Positions 8,244-17,313 of a DNA stretch of 64,000 nt are shown here, piece after piece. The position numbers and the translations under genes were made by a program. A model generated the notes under the pieces. The model worked only from the letters and a program-made list of their open reading frames with translations. It ran no database searches and had not been told where the DNA came from. Each line of letters starts with the position of its first letter. Within the stretch, counting starts at the first letter, position 1. Origin of the DNA: Paenibacillus lutimineralis (GTDB lineage Bacteria > Bacillota > Bacilli > Paenibacillales > Paenibacillaceae); NCBI RefSeq assembly GCF_003991425.1, contig NZ_CP034346.1, positions 1,401,501 through 1,465,500 on the forward strand. Reading direction: 5' to 3'.

Positions 8244-10480
8244 GTCTGAAGCGCTTAAGTGGAACGGTTGAGGATCGGGAGAAGTACATCAATTCAATCA
8301 TTACAGAATTAATTCGCGATGTTCGAAGACAGTATTCTGAACAACGGGATGTACAGCTGGCTTTGAATCATGTCGAGGAGGATCTACGGGAAGTAAGGAA
8401 ACTAGCCGACAAGGTAACGCAAGGTCTAGCAAAAAAGTCAACCGCATTATTACAGGCTTCCGGACAGTATCAGGCAGAAGAAAAAGCGACACAGAGGATG
8501 ATCGGTCAAACCCAACCACCTTCTACTTATTATTCCAGTGGTGGGGACCTTGCCGGTGAAGGGCTGAACAACTATTTAATGGATAAATTGTTCGAAGACC
8601 CTGTAGTACAGGAATTGCACTTGAAAGCGATGAACGGCACAGAAGAAGAACGGCAAGAAGCGAAAGAGAAGCTGGATGCCATATTCAAAGCGCGGGACAC
8701 CATTGCAAGGGCGCAAGTGGCTTATGCAACATATAAGTTGTTTGGTAACAGTTATTTGATGGAGATGGCTCATAAAGAAGCAATGAGACAGCGAAATATA
8801 TTAAAGGGATATGGCATAAAAGAAGAGCTTTACAAAGAAGGAGTCAATCTAAGTCACCTATACACAGGAACAGCATTACAAGCATGTTCTTATGATCCAT
8901 CCATACAGCTTACAAAAGACGGAAAATCAGTATCAGTACTTATGCCTCAAGATAATCAATATACATATTTACTGGGTTTAGTGATCAAGGGTGGTTCTGA
9001 AGGGGCCTGGGCCAAAAAACAGTTGGATGAAATACATAAATGGCTTAGCGAGATTGGCCGCGCTCAGGTAGCCTGGCATGAATACAAGTTAAAAGATATG
9101 AAGAAGAAAATGGAAGGAGCCCATATATACGCTGAGAAACTCCGGACAACCCTGAAGGAGAAATACTCCCTGTCCTCAGGAATGGTAGACGATGTGGACT
9201 TAAAATATATGTGGACAGGCACGGGATCTGCGGGGAAGTATTTGAGTGAATCGGAAAGTATCACCACTAATTCTAATACAAAATTAGAACCTCAGAAGAA
9301 TCAACTACTATCCAGGGAAAGTATAGATATGATTTTAAAATTTGAAATTACTAGTAAAGAATATTATATAGGACATTATCAGCATCCTATTCTACCAGGT
9401 GAGAGTAGTGGCATTACTATAGGAATCGGTTATGACTTGGGACAAATTTCTTTAGAAGAATTTAAGAGGGACTGGGGGGATAAGCTGTCCAGCTCGGATT
9501 TCGAACTCTTATCTCAATGTATTGGGAAACACTTGAAAGACGGCGATAATGCGAATAATAAAAACATGAAGAATCTATTAGCAGCGGTTAGTAAAGTGAC
9601 TATAAGCTTGGATAAGGCGGAGTCTGTTTATTTAAACAAAACGTTACCTAAATATGTGGGATTAGCCAAAAAGACCTTTCCAAATTTCGACAAATTGCCT
9701 GAAAATGCACAAGGGGCTTTAGTAAGCCTAGTTATTAATCGGGGTGGAGGTTTAGATAGAACTAACAATCGCCGCAAGGAAATGGTCGAAATATCGGATT
9801 TTATGAAGAATAAGACTGTTTTCTCTCAATCGGATTTGAATTATATTGCAAGTAAGATTACAGAAATGAAGCGCCTATGGCCAAATACTAACGGGTTGCA
9901 AGTTCGCAGAGATATTGAAGCGGCTTTCTTAAAAAATGCATTAAAATCCAATGAGAATTCTACTATAACTTCTCCATCATATAACCCACCTGATAAAAGT
10001 ACCAATACCCTAGATGGGAGTGGGAACAATCTTAAAGTTGAACCGGTAAATCAAATTGATCTAAACAAAAAGGGTTGTGCTGTGGCTTCATTCGTTATGG
10101 TAGCTAACTTTTTTGGAGCGAAAACGGACTTTAGAACGGTAGAATCTAAGTTTGTCGGTAAGGGGTACATGCTGGATTTCTCCAAAGCGGCTAAAGCTTA
10201 TGGACTGAAATATTCAGACAAAAGGGGACTTACAGAAGCTGAGGTTTTGGCGCTTGCAAGAAACAGCTTGGATAAGGGAGAGCCAGTTCTGATACAAATT
10301 TATGGAAATGGAGTAACCCATTTTGTGGTGGCGATAGGATATAAGGGAGATGGTAAAGCTGCTAAAGATTTTACTATTGTCGATCCTTGGGGCGGGGTAG
10401 AAAAAACCTTGGATAAAGCATCCAGATATAATGAAGCTCCTGTTACATCTATTAGGTTTATAACTAAGGAGGGAAAGTGA
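8195..10480 (+). CDS. Putative T7SS effector: helical N-domain, lysozyme-like muramidase and C39-like peptidase
   Basis: 761 residues. Residues 1-110 form a charged helical region (KVDSTKLEELSASLKRL...) like the N-termini of T7SS-exported proteins; 110-330 is also helical. From about 373 a pesticin/T4-lysozyme-like domain is visible: LKFEITS with candidate catalytic Glu384, GITIGIGYDLG (406-416), and ALVSLVINRGG. From about 618 a C39-like papain-fold domain follows, with KKGCAVAS (Cys628), VTHFVVAIGY (His709) and IVDPWGG (Asp730), a plausible Cys-His-Asp triad, plus Gln620 upstream. There is no Sec signal peptide, which agrees with T7SS export. Expected activity, by family, is cutting the glycan strand and a peptide bond of peptidoglycan or protein. 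The start is set by AAAGGAAATAATTAATG. The next gene begins directly after its stop and encodes an IseA-like lipoprotein, a candidate immunity protein. Confidence 0.78.
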   Translation: MSSIKVDSTKLEELSASLKRLSGTVEDREKYINSIITELIRDVRRQYSEQRDVQLALNHVEEDLREVRKLADKVTQGLAKKSTALLQASGQYQAEEKATQRMIGQTQPPSTYYSSGGDLAGEGLNNYLMDKLFEDPVVQELHLKAMNGTEEERQEAKEKLDAIFKARDTIARAQVAYATYKLFGNSYLMEMAHKEAMRQRNILKGYGIKEELYKEGVNLSHLYTGTALQACSYDPSIQLTKDGKSVSVLMPQDNQYTYLLGLVIKGGSEGAWAKKQLDEIHKWLSEIGRAQVAWHEYKLKDMKKKMEGAHIYAEKLRTTLKEKYSLSSGMVDDVDLKYMWTGTGSAGKYLSESESITTNSNTKLEPQKNQLLSRESIDMILKFEITSKEYYIGHYQHPILPGESSGITIGIGYDLGQISLEEFKRDWGDKLSSSDFELLSQCIGKHLKDGDNANNKNMKNLLAAVSKVTISLDKAESVYLNKTLPKYVGLAKKTFPNFDKLPENAQGALVSLVINRGGGLDRTNNRRKEMVEISDFMKNKTVFSQSDLNYIASKITEMKRLWPNTNGLQVRRDIEAAFLKNALKSNENSTITSPSYNPPDKSTNTLDGSGNNLKVEPVNQIDLNKKGCAVASFVMVANFFGAKTDFRTVESKFVGKGYMLDFSKAAKAYGLKYSDKRGLTEAEVLALARNSLDKGEPVLIQIYGNGVTHFVVAIGYKGDGKAAKDFTIVDPWGGVEKTLDKASRYNEAPVTSIRFITKEGK

Positions 10481-11044
10481 GTGAGAGGGAATTTATATAA
10501 ACTGCTAGCTGTTGTTATAATGGTCTCTTTTATAGTAGGATGCGGTCTTAAAGATATGACAAATGCGAAGGAGAATGTACCTATGATACCAACACTAAAT
10601 GAAGAAGCGGCTCTAAAGCTAAGGACAGAAGCAATTGCTAAGTTCTATAGCGTCTTTCATGATGGAGGGGGAAGTGCAGAGTTAAATGACGAAAGAATCG
10701 CGAACGATGAATATTATTATTATTTTTGTGATGATCTAGATTCACTGGAAAAAATAAAAGCGGCACTTCTACCGTTTTTTAGTACAGATATTGTTTCAGA
10801 ACTGGTTGATTCGTACCCTATATCGGAAATTAACGGCAAGTTATCATATCAACCCTATGATGTGGGATCTATGCTTAAATGGGATGAAGCTAAAGGAACA
10901 TTAAAGAAGGATCAGGCGGATGTTAAAGTATATGAATTTATTGTTCCCGACATCGACGGAGTTACAGAACCGATAGAAGTCGAATTTGTCAATATTGAGA
11001 ATAGTGGATGGAGGATCAATACAGACCCAGTAAATATCCTGTAG
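10481..11044 (+). CDS. IseA-like lipoprotein, candidate immunity protein
   Basis: 187 residues starting at GTG 10481, directly after the effector stop, so the two are translationally coupled. A lipoprotein signal ends SFIVGC (Cys21). The mature part resembles B. subtilis IseA (YoeB), an extracellular inhibitor of DL-endopeptidase autolysins: an N-terminal helix ending KFYSVFHDGGG, a LDSLEKIKAALLPFF segment, NGKLSYQPYDVGSMLKWDEA (about 118-137) and a closing beta-rich half. The comparison is from memory of the family and not an alignment. IseA blocks NlpC/P60 cysteine peptidases; the neighbour carries a different cysteine-peptidase fold plus a muramidase, so a protective role is inference. Membrane anchoring on the outer face is the right place to guard against a wall-degrading effector. 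Confidence 0.6.
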   Translation: MRGNLYKLLAVVIMVSFIVGCGLKDMTNAKENVPMIPTLNEEAALKLRTEAIAKFYSVFHDGGGSAELNDERIANDEYYYYFCDDLDSLEKIKAALLPFFSTDIVSELVDSYPISEINGKLSYQPYDVGSMLKWDEAKGTLKKDQADVKVYEFIVPDIDGVTEPIEVEFVNIENSGWRINTDPVNIL

Positions 11045-11085
11045 TTAATTAGCATATTACTTGCCTACGGAGAGGAGAGAGGTAC

Positions 11086-12426
11086 ATGCGGAAAGCGATT
11101 TTACTTATTATATTAGTTATGTTATCTGCTTGTAGTAATGAAAAAGAAAATAGTATCTCCGTTCCACTGTCTTCAATAACAAATGATGTTGAAACAAGTA
11201 TTGATTCTTATGAAGAACAAGGAGTTGAAAAAGGGATCCTCTCCGATAAGGATAATGCGAAGCTATGTATGGAATCCTTAACAAGAGAAAGACAAAAATA
11301 TTCAAGTACGATGTTTAGTATTCTTTCATCGCAAGTTTATTTAAATAAAAAATTTGGTTTGTATGACGCAGATCTCGAACAAACAAACTCAATTCTAGCA
11401 AAGAAACCTCAGCCTATTTTTTTTAGTGAGGAGAGAGATACCATACTGATCTATCCGGGTATGGGGTATCGGAATACTTCTATTGAAATGGATACGTCCG
11501 AAGAGAAGTTTAATGAGATGGTACGGTCTTCTTCCGAGGAGAATAAACCTTGGGAAGTGGATGCTGCTCAAATAAAGGGTTTAGCTGGTTGCTCGGTCTT
11601 GCCTGTTAAGGATATTGCCTATACAAGTACGGGTGGGGCAATGGAGAGATCATTGAGTGATGAAGTAGCTTCTCCAGCTTATGATTACTTGAACACATTA
11701 AATATGTGGGGCGGACAAGCCAATGCTGCTAGCACATATGGCTCGAGAATAAATGCATCTTCTAAGAATACCGAAATGTTTGAATTAAATGATCAATACG
11801 TTTATGTTTATTTCCCTGATCGTGAAATAGATACATTGATTCTTCAGCATGTAGGAAAAGGGACTGCTACAGAGCTCATCTTTTCAGAAATAGAAGCTGA
11901 GAAGGGTTGGCACGTCTTTATGGCTAAAACCAGAGAGAGTCCTTGGTTTGAAAATCCCCCCTATGTGTTGGATTACACGGAAGGATACTCACAATTTATT
12001 ATAAAAACGAAGGGGGAATCTATTTATATGACTAACCAATATCATTCTTCGTTACAAGCTCAATACACTGATGTGATCAAGGATACGCAGAGAAGCTCAT
12101 TAGTTGGTATCTACTATGCTGGTGAAGCCAGCCTAACTATTGATTCCTATCAAGATGGCAAGATTGGGGGGACTCTCAGTAGAGCTAGCTACAATTTAAG
12201 TAAAATAGCAGAAGTAAGCTTTTCAGGTGAAGTTGTTGATAATCAGTTGAAATTCTCCTTTGAAGGAGATGGCTATGGAACAGAGGGGCTTAGCCAGGGA
12301 GTCTTGCGTTTAAATAATGATCAACTTGAGGTGAGTCTAAAGATTTATCCTAATGAGGGAGATTGGTCATTTACAGATGGAGATCTGGTATTTACGAAAT
12401 CTTTAAGAACATATCTGTATGAGTAA
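11086..12426 (+). CDS. Putative lipoprotein of the T7SS accessory region
   Basis: A 446-residue protein with a short lipoprotein signal MRKAILLIILVMLSAC (Cys16) and a good site AGGAGAGAGG before the start. The middle part is not recognised. The last 115 residues (GIYYAGEASLTIDSYQDGKIGGTL... to VFTKSL) look like a small beta-barrel or lipocalin-like module of alternating strands. It lies 41 nt after the IseA-like gene, in the same orientation and AT-rich like its neighbours. It is probably co-transcribed with the effector; a role in immunity or envelope stress is possible but not shown by any motif. Confidence 0.65.
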   Translation: MRKAILLIILVMLSACSNEKENSISVPLSSITNDVETSIDSYEEQGVEKGILSDKDNAKLCMESLTRERQKYSSTMFSILSSQVYLNKKFGLYDADLEQTNSILAKKPQPIFFSEERDTILIYPGMGYRNTSIEMDTSEEKFNEMVRSSSEENKPWEVDAAQIKGLAGCSVLPVKDIAYTSTGGAMERSLSDEVASPAYDYLNTLNMWGGQANAASTYGSRINASSKNTEMFELNDQYVYVYFPDREIDTLILQHVGKGTATELIFSEIEAEKGWHVFMAKTRESPWFENPPYVLDYTEGYSQFIIKTKGESIYMTNQYHSSLQAQYTDVIKDTQRSSLVGIYYAGEASLTIDSYQDGKIGGTLSRASYNLSKIAEVSFSGEVVDNQLKFSFEGDGYGTEGLSQGVLRLNNDQLEVSLKIYPNEGDWSFTDGDLVFTKSLRTYLYE

Positions 12427-12521
12427 TAGTAGGAATACACACCAGAGATTGTGAAAGACTCTATAGATGCTCTCCTCACTGAAAATGACTGATTCAATCT
12501 CTTGGACCTTCGAAATCCATC

Positions 12522-12728
12522 GTGCATGCGGATTTCCCTTTACGGGTTGTTGTGAATGGGAAGAAGGTTGGATTTCCGGATGCAAAGCCTTTCAATATTG
12601 AGGGACTTCCCAAGGTGTTAATGGACAAACCTCAAGACTATGTCCAGATGATCCAACCCCCTACCTACAAGCCTAATGAGAGTGTTGGATATACACTGTT
12701 ATATCAAATGAGAATGATGAAGGTATAA
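12522..12728 (+). pseudogene. Truncated stalk-domain remnant
   Basis: The 68-codon frame opens with PLRVVVNGKKVGFPDAKPF, the first strand pair of a stalk/Cu-amine-oxidase-N domain and close to LRVKLNGVGISFPDAQPY of the gene at 5187. It then switches to unrelated sequence after KPF. There is no signal peptide and no ribosome binding site at its first possible start. It is best read as a scar of a deleted stalk-domain gene. The surrounding 12427-12790 holds nothing else apart from the next gene's ribosome binding site. Confidence 0.55.
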
Positions 12729-12790
12729 GCAATAAAGTGATGTTGAACAAAGACTGGTGAAGCACTATATATGGAGGAGTGGTATAGGAA

Positions 12791-14080
12791 GTGAAGTATC
12801 TGTCAACCTGGATCCTGCTAGTGTGCATCGTATTGGCCACTGTTGGATGTAACCTAAATGAAGATACGAATACAAACCTAGCTAGCCAAGAGATACATAA
12901 CAAAATTCAAGAGGAGAATGAAGTTCAGAACTTACAACAGTTTCACCTCGGAATGACAATTGATAAAGTCAGAGAGGTTCTTGAAGCTAATGATATTGAA
13001 ATAATAAATGAAATTGAAAATACCGGCGATTCAGACGCATGGGATTGGGGAAATAAGTCCATATGGACAGAAGGGATAAGTTTTACTTTTGATCATGATT
13101 ATATACTATATGAACTTGAATATGAGAATGATGAAGCAACTGAGTTAGGGGTTAAAGCTGGAGACAAAATAGACCTTTTGAAAGAGGTGTATGGGAATAA
13201 TTATAAATTGTATTCTTATGATCAATTAGTAGATTTGGGTGTAGTCATTTCGAAAGATCTAACAGCAGAGATCTATGAATATCAGATGGAAGATCATTAT
13301 TTTCGAGTATTCGTTATTGATTCAAAAATAACTAGCTGGGGAATCTCGAAATATAAGCTTGGAACGAATAGCCCTATTACCGAAGATTATTCTCAAGTTG
13401 CACTGCATAAGCAGGATAACCCTGTTAAGAAGAAGTTATGGGAAGAATTTCAACATTATAGAGAACTAATTCATGCAGACAATAATTCCAAGTATACTCA
13501 AATATTAGCTTCGGATCGAGCCCGGGGGCTGCTCACGTTAGATAAGTTGGGATTTTTCAAACTGAGTGAATACGAGTTCAATCAAGTAAATAAAAGTAGA
13601 GAGGAACTGAGGAGTGTCTTGGAACATTCCGTTGTATATTCTGGATATTCATCAAACAATGAGCATATTATAGCGATAATCTCGCCACAATCTTATGAGA
13701 GTGAAAGCTATCAAGAGGCCATAAATCTGGTAGCCAATCAAGATGATGAATATGAGTTCTTGTCGTATATTACAGAGCAGTCTGATGAACGCTCCTTGTT
13801 AGTAGGCTTGGATCTAAAAATTGAGAGCACATCTGTTCAAACGGATGAGATGAATATAGAAAAAATAATAGTATCAAATCCAGATGATTCAAATTCCGAT
13901 ACTGCTTATTTTGCAGAAGAATTAACCGATGTTATAGCAAAATATAAACGGACAAAGATGGTAAATAATAGCCTTAAAAGTGGAGAATGGTACGCTTTAG
14001 CATATGACGGGACTTTAATTTATGATCCTGTTATTACAGTGTTTTTAAATGGCGAACAAGTTGTTTTGAGTAGACAGTAG
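12791..14080 (+). CDS. Putative lipoprotein, unknown function
   Basis: 429 residues starting at GTG 12791, preceded by GGAGGAG at 12773-12779. The lipoprotein signal ends VLATVGC (Cys20). The mature protein is acidic. An N-terminal part (QFHLGMTIDKVREVLEANDIEI...) looks like a small alpha/beta module of the kind seen in SmpA/BamE-like or DUF4309-type lipoproteins (F-x-L-G-M-x-x-x-x-V). The C-terminal half is not recognised. It is the last apparently intact gene of the accessory region; a degraded piece follows. Confidence 0.65.
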   Translation: MKYLSTWILLVCIVLATVGCNLNEDTNTNLASQEIHNKIQEENEVQNLQQFHLGMTIDKVREVLEANDIEIINEIENTGDSDAWDWGNKSIWTEGISFTFDHDYILYELEYENDEATELGVKAGDKIDLLKEVYGNNYKLYSYDQLVDLGVVISKDLTAEIYEYQMEDHYFRVFVIDSKITSWGISKYKLGTNSPITEDYSQVALHKQDNPVKKKLWEEFQHYRELIHADNNSKYTQILASDRARGLLTLDKLGFFKLSEYEFNQVNKSREELRSVLEHSVVYSGYSSNNEHIIAIISPQSYESESYQEAINLVANQDDEYEFLSYITEQSDERSLLVGLDLKIESTSVQTDEMNIEKIIVSNPDDSNSDTAYFAEELTDVIAKYKRTKMVNNSLKSGEWYALAYDGTLIYDPVITVFLNGEQVVLSRQ

Positions 14081-14088
14081 TGACAGCA

Positions 14089-14409
14089 AGGCGGAGCCAC
14101 TTCTCTACAAAACGAGTGAGATGGTGAATTGGTTGATCAACACGACAATTTGGGAAGAGTAGTGGAGCATTTGCGACAACGATGGAGCAGGAAATCACCG
14201 ACATGTCCAAGGATGTGAGTCGTCTGCTCCAAAATAAGAAGCGAATTATTGGAAATTTAGTTAATATGATTGAGATGGCAGATAAAAAGCGACATGAGAT
14301 TTTGGATGGTAGAATAAGAGCGATTTATGGCCATTCTACACCTCAAAAAATATTAAAAACTGCAGTTGTCCACCCTCAATCCTGTATCATGGGACAGCAA
14401 GACATTTAG
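14089..14409 (+). pseudogene. Decayed fragment in the T7SS accessory region
   Basis: Two overlapping open stretches in different frames (SKAEPLLYKTSEMVNWLINTTIWEE-stop, then a 75-codon frame from ATG 14182 containing DVSRLLQNKKRIIGNLVNMI) have no ribosome binding site at the ATG. The second is helical with heptad-like hydrophobics, possibly a remnant of a WXG/LXG-type gene. Identification is weak, and a functional 75-aa protein cannot be excluded. Confidence 0.35.
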
Positions 14410-14477
14410 TTGATCAGATTTTATTGAGGGACTTCAACCGATGGCGAGGCTTTATCAGGCTATTTTGCTTGGAAAAT

Positions 14478-14516
14478 AAACGGCCAAACGTTTGAAATAA
14501 TACGTCTGGCCGTTTT
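14478..14516. terminator. Bidirectional terminator at the end of the T7SS region
   Basis: Stem AAACGGCCAAACGT with ACGTCTGGCCGTTT, T-rich on both strands. It serves the minus-strand gene at 14523 and closes the plus-strand accessory region. Confidence 0.75.
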
Positions 14517-14522
14517 CGAATA

Positions 14523-14876
14523 TTAATAAGTTTGATTCAAACTTACAGGTCCTAGACTGCCATATGATCCTTGGAATTGTCCTTTAAGGACATAAGTGCC
14601 TGCACTAAGATAACCTACTGAATACTCGACTGGACTTGGAGAGGTTGGCCCAATATTTGCAGTAGTCGAGAAGACTTTACTAAGTTGACCGGAAGGCCCT
14701 TTGGAATAAAGCGATAACTCAACAGTTTCATTCGTAGAGCTCCATAGTCCGACACTTAATTTATATTGAGCTGATTGACTGACTGTCAAATCATGGGATG
14801 TTGCAGTATAGGCAGCAAATGCGCTAGTAGAGAAAGAGAATAAGGCCAGTAATAAGATCAATGCAACTTTTTTCAT
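14523..14876 (-). CDS. Small secreted beta-rich protein
   Basis: 117 residues starting at the ATG complementary to 14874-14876, placed by GGGAGGTGAAATTA just upstream; an in-frame GTG three codons earlier overlaps this site and is less likely. The signal peptide MKKVALILLLALFSFSTSAFA is clear. The mature part of about 96 residues is Ser/Thr/Tyr-rich with alternating strands (YKLSVGLWSS, VELSLYSKG, VEYSVGYLSAGTYVLKGQF), like a single beta-sandwich similar to pre-peptidase C-terminal or jelly-roll modules. It has no catalytic motif. It is monocistronic and convergent with the T7SS region. Confidence 0.7.
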   Translation of the reverse strand: MKKVALILLLALFSFSTSAFAAYTATSHDLTVSQSAQYKLSVGLWSSTNETVELSLYSKGPSGQLSKVFSTTANIGPTSPSPVEYSVGYLSAGTYVLKGQFQGSYGSLGPVSLNQTY

Positions 14877-15128
14877 TAATTTCACCTCCCTTCATATTAT
14901 GGAGTAACAGAAGAAAACTAAGATTGAAAAGTAATATTTTAACTATTGTAACAAAATAATGATTATATGCATATATATTAAATTTCTGAATTTTCATTGT
15001 GATTAGATGAGCCAATGCTATTAATTTCCCTATCTCTTCCCCCAATTCTAGTGTATAATCAAAGTTTAAGAGTTTCATATTAAGCATCTGAAGATGGCTT
15101 ATCATACATAATCATGTCAAGGAATAGA

Positions 15129-15155
15129 GTTGACACGGAGGTGTCAGCTTTTTTT
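15129..15155 (+). terminator. Intrinsic terminator-like hairpin upstream of the EamA gene
   Basis: AGTTGACAC pairs with GTGTCAGCT around GGAG, followed by seven T. It sits 70 nt before the EamA start and after no plus-strand gene, so it may act as a leader attenuator or stop stray transcription. The rest of 14877-15225 shows only the upstream region of the minus-strand gene. Confidence 0.6.
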
Positions 15156-15225
15156 CTATGGGCTTCTTACGGTTTCAAGGAAAAATACATAAATAGAGAG
15201 ATCATAGAGTAGGAGGACGAGAGAA

Positions 15226-16152
15226 ATGTGGTTTGTCTTTGCTGTGGCTGCGGCAACATGCTTTGGGATGCGGGGAATCTTGTATCAGTGGACGTCCCAG
15301 CGTCCGCTTGATCGGAATTTACTGTTGTTTGGCGTTTATTTGTCGGGAACAATCATTGCACTGGCCAGCAATGTGTTTGCGGGTCAAGCGTGGAATAATG
15401 GGGCAATGATCGGTCTGTTGATGGGGGTATTCTCCTTCATCGCTAACGCCTCGATGTATAAAGGCTACGCGGTCGGCAAGGCATCGTTGATCGCTTTATT
15501 CACCGGTCTGCCGCCCGTGGTCGTGGTCATTGTGGCTTATCTGTTGTGGGGAGAGACGTTGAATCCGTGGCAGATTGTTTCCTTTGCCGTGGTTATTCTC
15601 GGACTATTGCTGATTAAGTACTCCCAGGATTTAAAGCTTGGACAATTAAAAGGCATTCAATGGGGCATTCTGACCATGCTGTTCTTCGGCATGACCGATT
15701 TAACCTCCAAGCAAGCCACACTTTCGGGAGCCTCTACGCTTCCGTTGTTATCCGTGATGTATGGGACGGGAGCGGTACTATTTGGCACACAGTGGGCCAT
15801 AAGCCAGTACAGGACCTCCAAGAAGGTGGCCGGTAGTGCAGTCGCAGAGACTGAAGGCTCTGTATCGAGTGCAGCTTCTACTGCAACAGCTTCCGCTCCT
15901 GTGCAATGGAGCCGCGGCAAGACGCTTGGCTGGGGTCTGTTTGTCGGGATTTCCAATATCGCCGGCATGATCTTCCTGATCCCGGCTTTTCGTGGAGGAG
16001 TGACCGGGATCGTCTCAGCGATCAGCGCCATGAACGTTGTGTTCGTACTGCTGTATGCCCGGTTCTATCTGAAGGAGTCGATGTCGCTGCGAGAGGTCTT
16101 GGGATTGTCGACCGCGCTGATAGGCATTTTGCTGCTGCGTTTACTTGCTTAG
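15226..16152 (+). CDS. EamA/DMT-family transporter
   Basis: A 308-residue integral membrane protein with about ten hydrophobic segments in two EamA halves (about 1-130 and 140-305). It starts MWFVFAVAAATCFGMRGILYQ, and a conserved helix VGKASLIALFTGLPPVVVVIVAYLLWGETLNPWQ closes the first half. A long hydrophilic Ala/Ser/Thr-rich loop (about 205-228) separates two helices of the second half and is unusual. Family members export amino acids, sugars or other metabolites; the substrate is unknown. The start follows TAGGAGGACGAG. The gene is monocistronic with its own terminator. Confidence 0.85.
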   Translation: MWFVFAVAAATCFGMRGILYQWTSQRPLDRNLLLFGVYLSGTIIALASNVFAGQAWNNGAMIGLLMGVFSFIANASMYKGYAVGKASLIALFTGLPPVVVVIVAYLLWGETLNPWQIVSFAVVILGLLLIKYSQDLKLGQLKGIQWGILTMLFFGMTDLTSKQATLSGASTLPLLSVMYGTGAVLFGTQWAISQYRTSKKVAGSAVAETEGSVSSAASTATASAPVQWSRGKTLGWGLFVGISNIAGMIFLIPAFRGGVTGIVSAISAMNVVFVLLYARFYLKESMSLREVLGLSTALIGILLLRLLA

Positions 16153-16161
16153 CGTAAAATA

Positions 16162-16213
16162 AACCCGAAAGATAAGCATCCTTCTGACAGGCGCTTCTCT
16201 TTCGGGTTTTTTC
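16162..16213. terminator. Terminator between convergent EamA and lipoprotein genes
   Basis: Stem AAACCCGAAAGA with TCTTTCGGGTTT, T-run on the plus strand and T-rich also on the minus strand. It serves both converging genes. Confidence 0.8.
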
Positions 16214-16225
16214 ATTATTTAACGG

Positions 16226-17224
16226 CTACTCAGGCTCTATCCCCAAAAACTTCTCACGCATCTTCTTCAATGTATCCGAATCCTTATAATCGTTCTTGGC
16301 CGCAGTATCCATATATTGCTTGAGATCGGCAAGAAGCTGGCTTTGGCTGGCCTCAGTTTTGCTTACATAAGCGTTGTAGGTCTTCTGGGCTTCATCATTC
16401 ATGATGTGCGTGGAATAGTCGAATAATTGGCTATTATCGCTCCCAAAGAAAATAGCCCCCTTATACTGTTGAAACAAATCCTTCATTTCTTTATAACGAG
16501 GAGAGGAAGGATAATCTGTCATGAAGGACTCGGCATCAAGCGCTCGATTCAGAAGCTCTTCCAGACTGACGGCAACTGCTGCGTCACGAAGAGCTGGCGC
16601 TTTAGTATCCCTGGCCTTCAGCTTGATATAAGCCGCGATATCCTCATTAATCTTATCCTCGTATTGGGTATAGGTCTCGTAATCGATAACCGGGAAGAAG
16701 ACCCCCTCTACTGAATAGAGGAAATAACCGTTATCTTGTGTCTCAGACAGCAAATCCTTCAGCTTGCCATCCGGTAATTGGGAGATGATATCTTCCAGAC
16801 TGCGCGTATAGGCATCGTTATTGGCCAGTTCCTGCAGAATGCCTTCTGCGTAATAACGTTCTTCAAGGGCTGGTGTTGCTTGTATCTGCGCGTCCTCAAG
16901 GGAGAGAAGCATTTGAGTGGCCTGCTCTCTGGATACCTCATTAATATGCTCCTGAAGATAGCTGATCGCCTCTGACAGCTTGCCATCGTTCTGCAACAAT
17001 GCGTTATACTCGGCGCTCACCTTCGCAGCTTGATCTGCTACAGCTTGATCATCTTGATCTGTAGAGGGATTATTCTGTTCATTAGATGGGACGTTCTGTT
17101 CACTTGCATTTTCATGGTTCTGGGCATTAGTGTTTGGTTCCGTGTCAGGCTGCTTATTGTTGCATGCAGCAAGCGCCAATACCGTTGCAAGGGCCAACGT
17201 TATCCTCATCATCTTCTTATGCAA
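16226..17224 (-). CDS. Putative lipoprotein with Asn/Gln-rich linker
   Basis: 332 residues starting at TTG (complement of 17222-17224), chosen because AAGGAGGA lies 8-9 nt upstream; the longer frame to 17317 has no such site. The signal ends ATVLALAAC (Cys21). A disordered Asn/Thr/Glu/Gln-rich linker (about 22-65) precedes an all-helical domain of about 265 residues with repeats of the kind AEYNALLQNDGKLSEAISYLQEHI. Short helix pairs suggest a TPR-like or solenoid fold, but no catalytic motif is visible. It is probably a surface-anchored protein of unknown role, convergent with the EamA gene and downstream of the GH9 gene. Confidence 0.7.
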   Translation of the reverse strand: MHKKMMRITLALATVLALAACNNKQPDTEPNTNAQNHENASEQNVPSNEQNNPSTDQDDQAVADQAAKVSAEYNALLQNDGKLSEAISYLQEHINEVSREQATQMLLSLEDAQIQATPALEERYYAEGILQELANNDAYTRSLEDIISQLPDGKLKDLLSETQDNGYFLYSVEGVFFPVIDYETYTQYEDKINEDIAAYIKLKARDTKAPALRDAAVAVSLEELLNRALDAESFMTDYPSSPRYKEMKDLFQQYKGAIFFGSDNSQLFDYSTHIMNDEAQKTYNAYVSKTEASQSQLLADLKQYMDTAAKNDYKDSDTLKKMREKFLGIEPE

Positions 17225-17313
17225 TGCAAAATTCCTCCTTAGATGCGATGCCTTTTGGTTATCATAACGCTGGCTCACGGTCAAAGGTTGCAGCCATTTC
17301 CAAGTGCATGATT

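Noticed and set aside
8195..8520. Classical LXG-domain toxin N-terminus
   Set aside because: The region is helical and T7SS-like, but the Leu-x-Gly signature was not evident, so only a general T7SS-type N-domain is claimed.
14824..15105. 93-codon hydrophobic minus-strand frame
   Set aside because: Overlaps the signal peptide and ribosome binding site of the secreted-protein gene at 14523 and has no own start signal.
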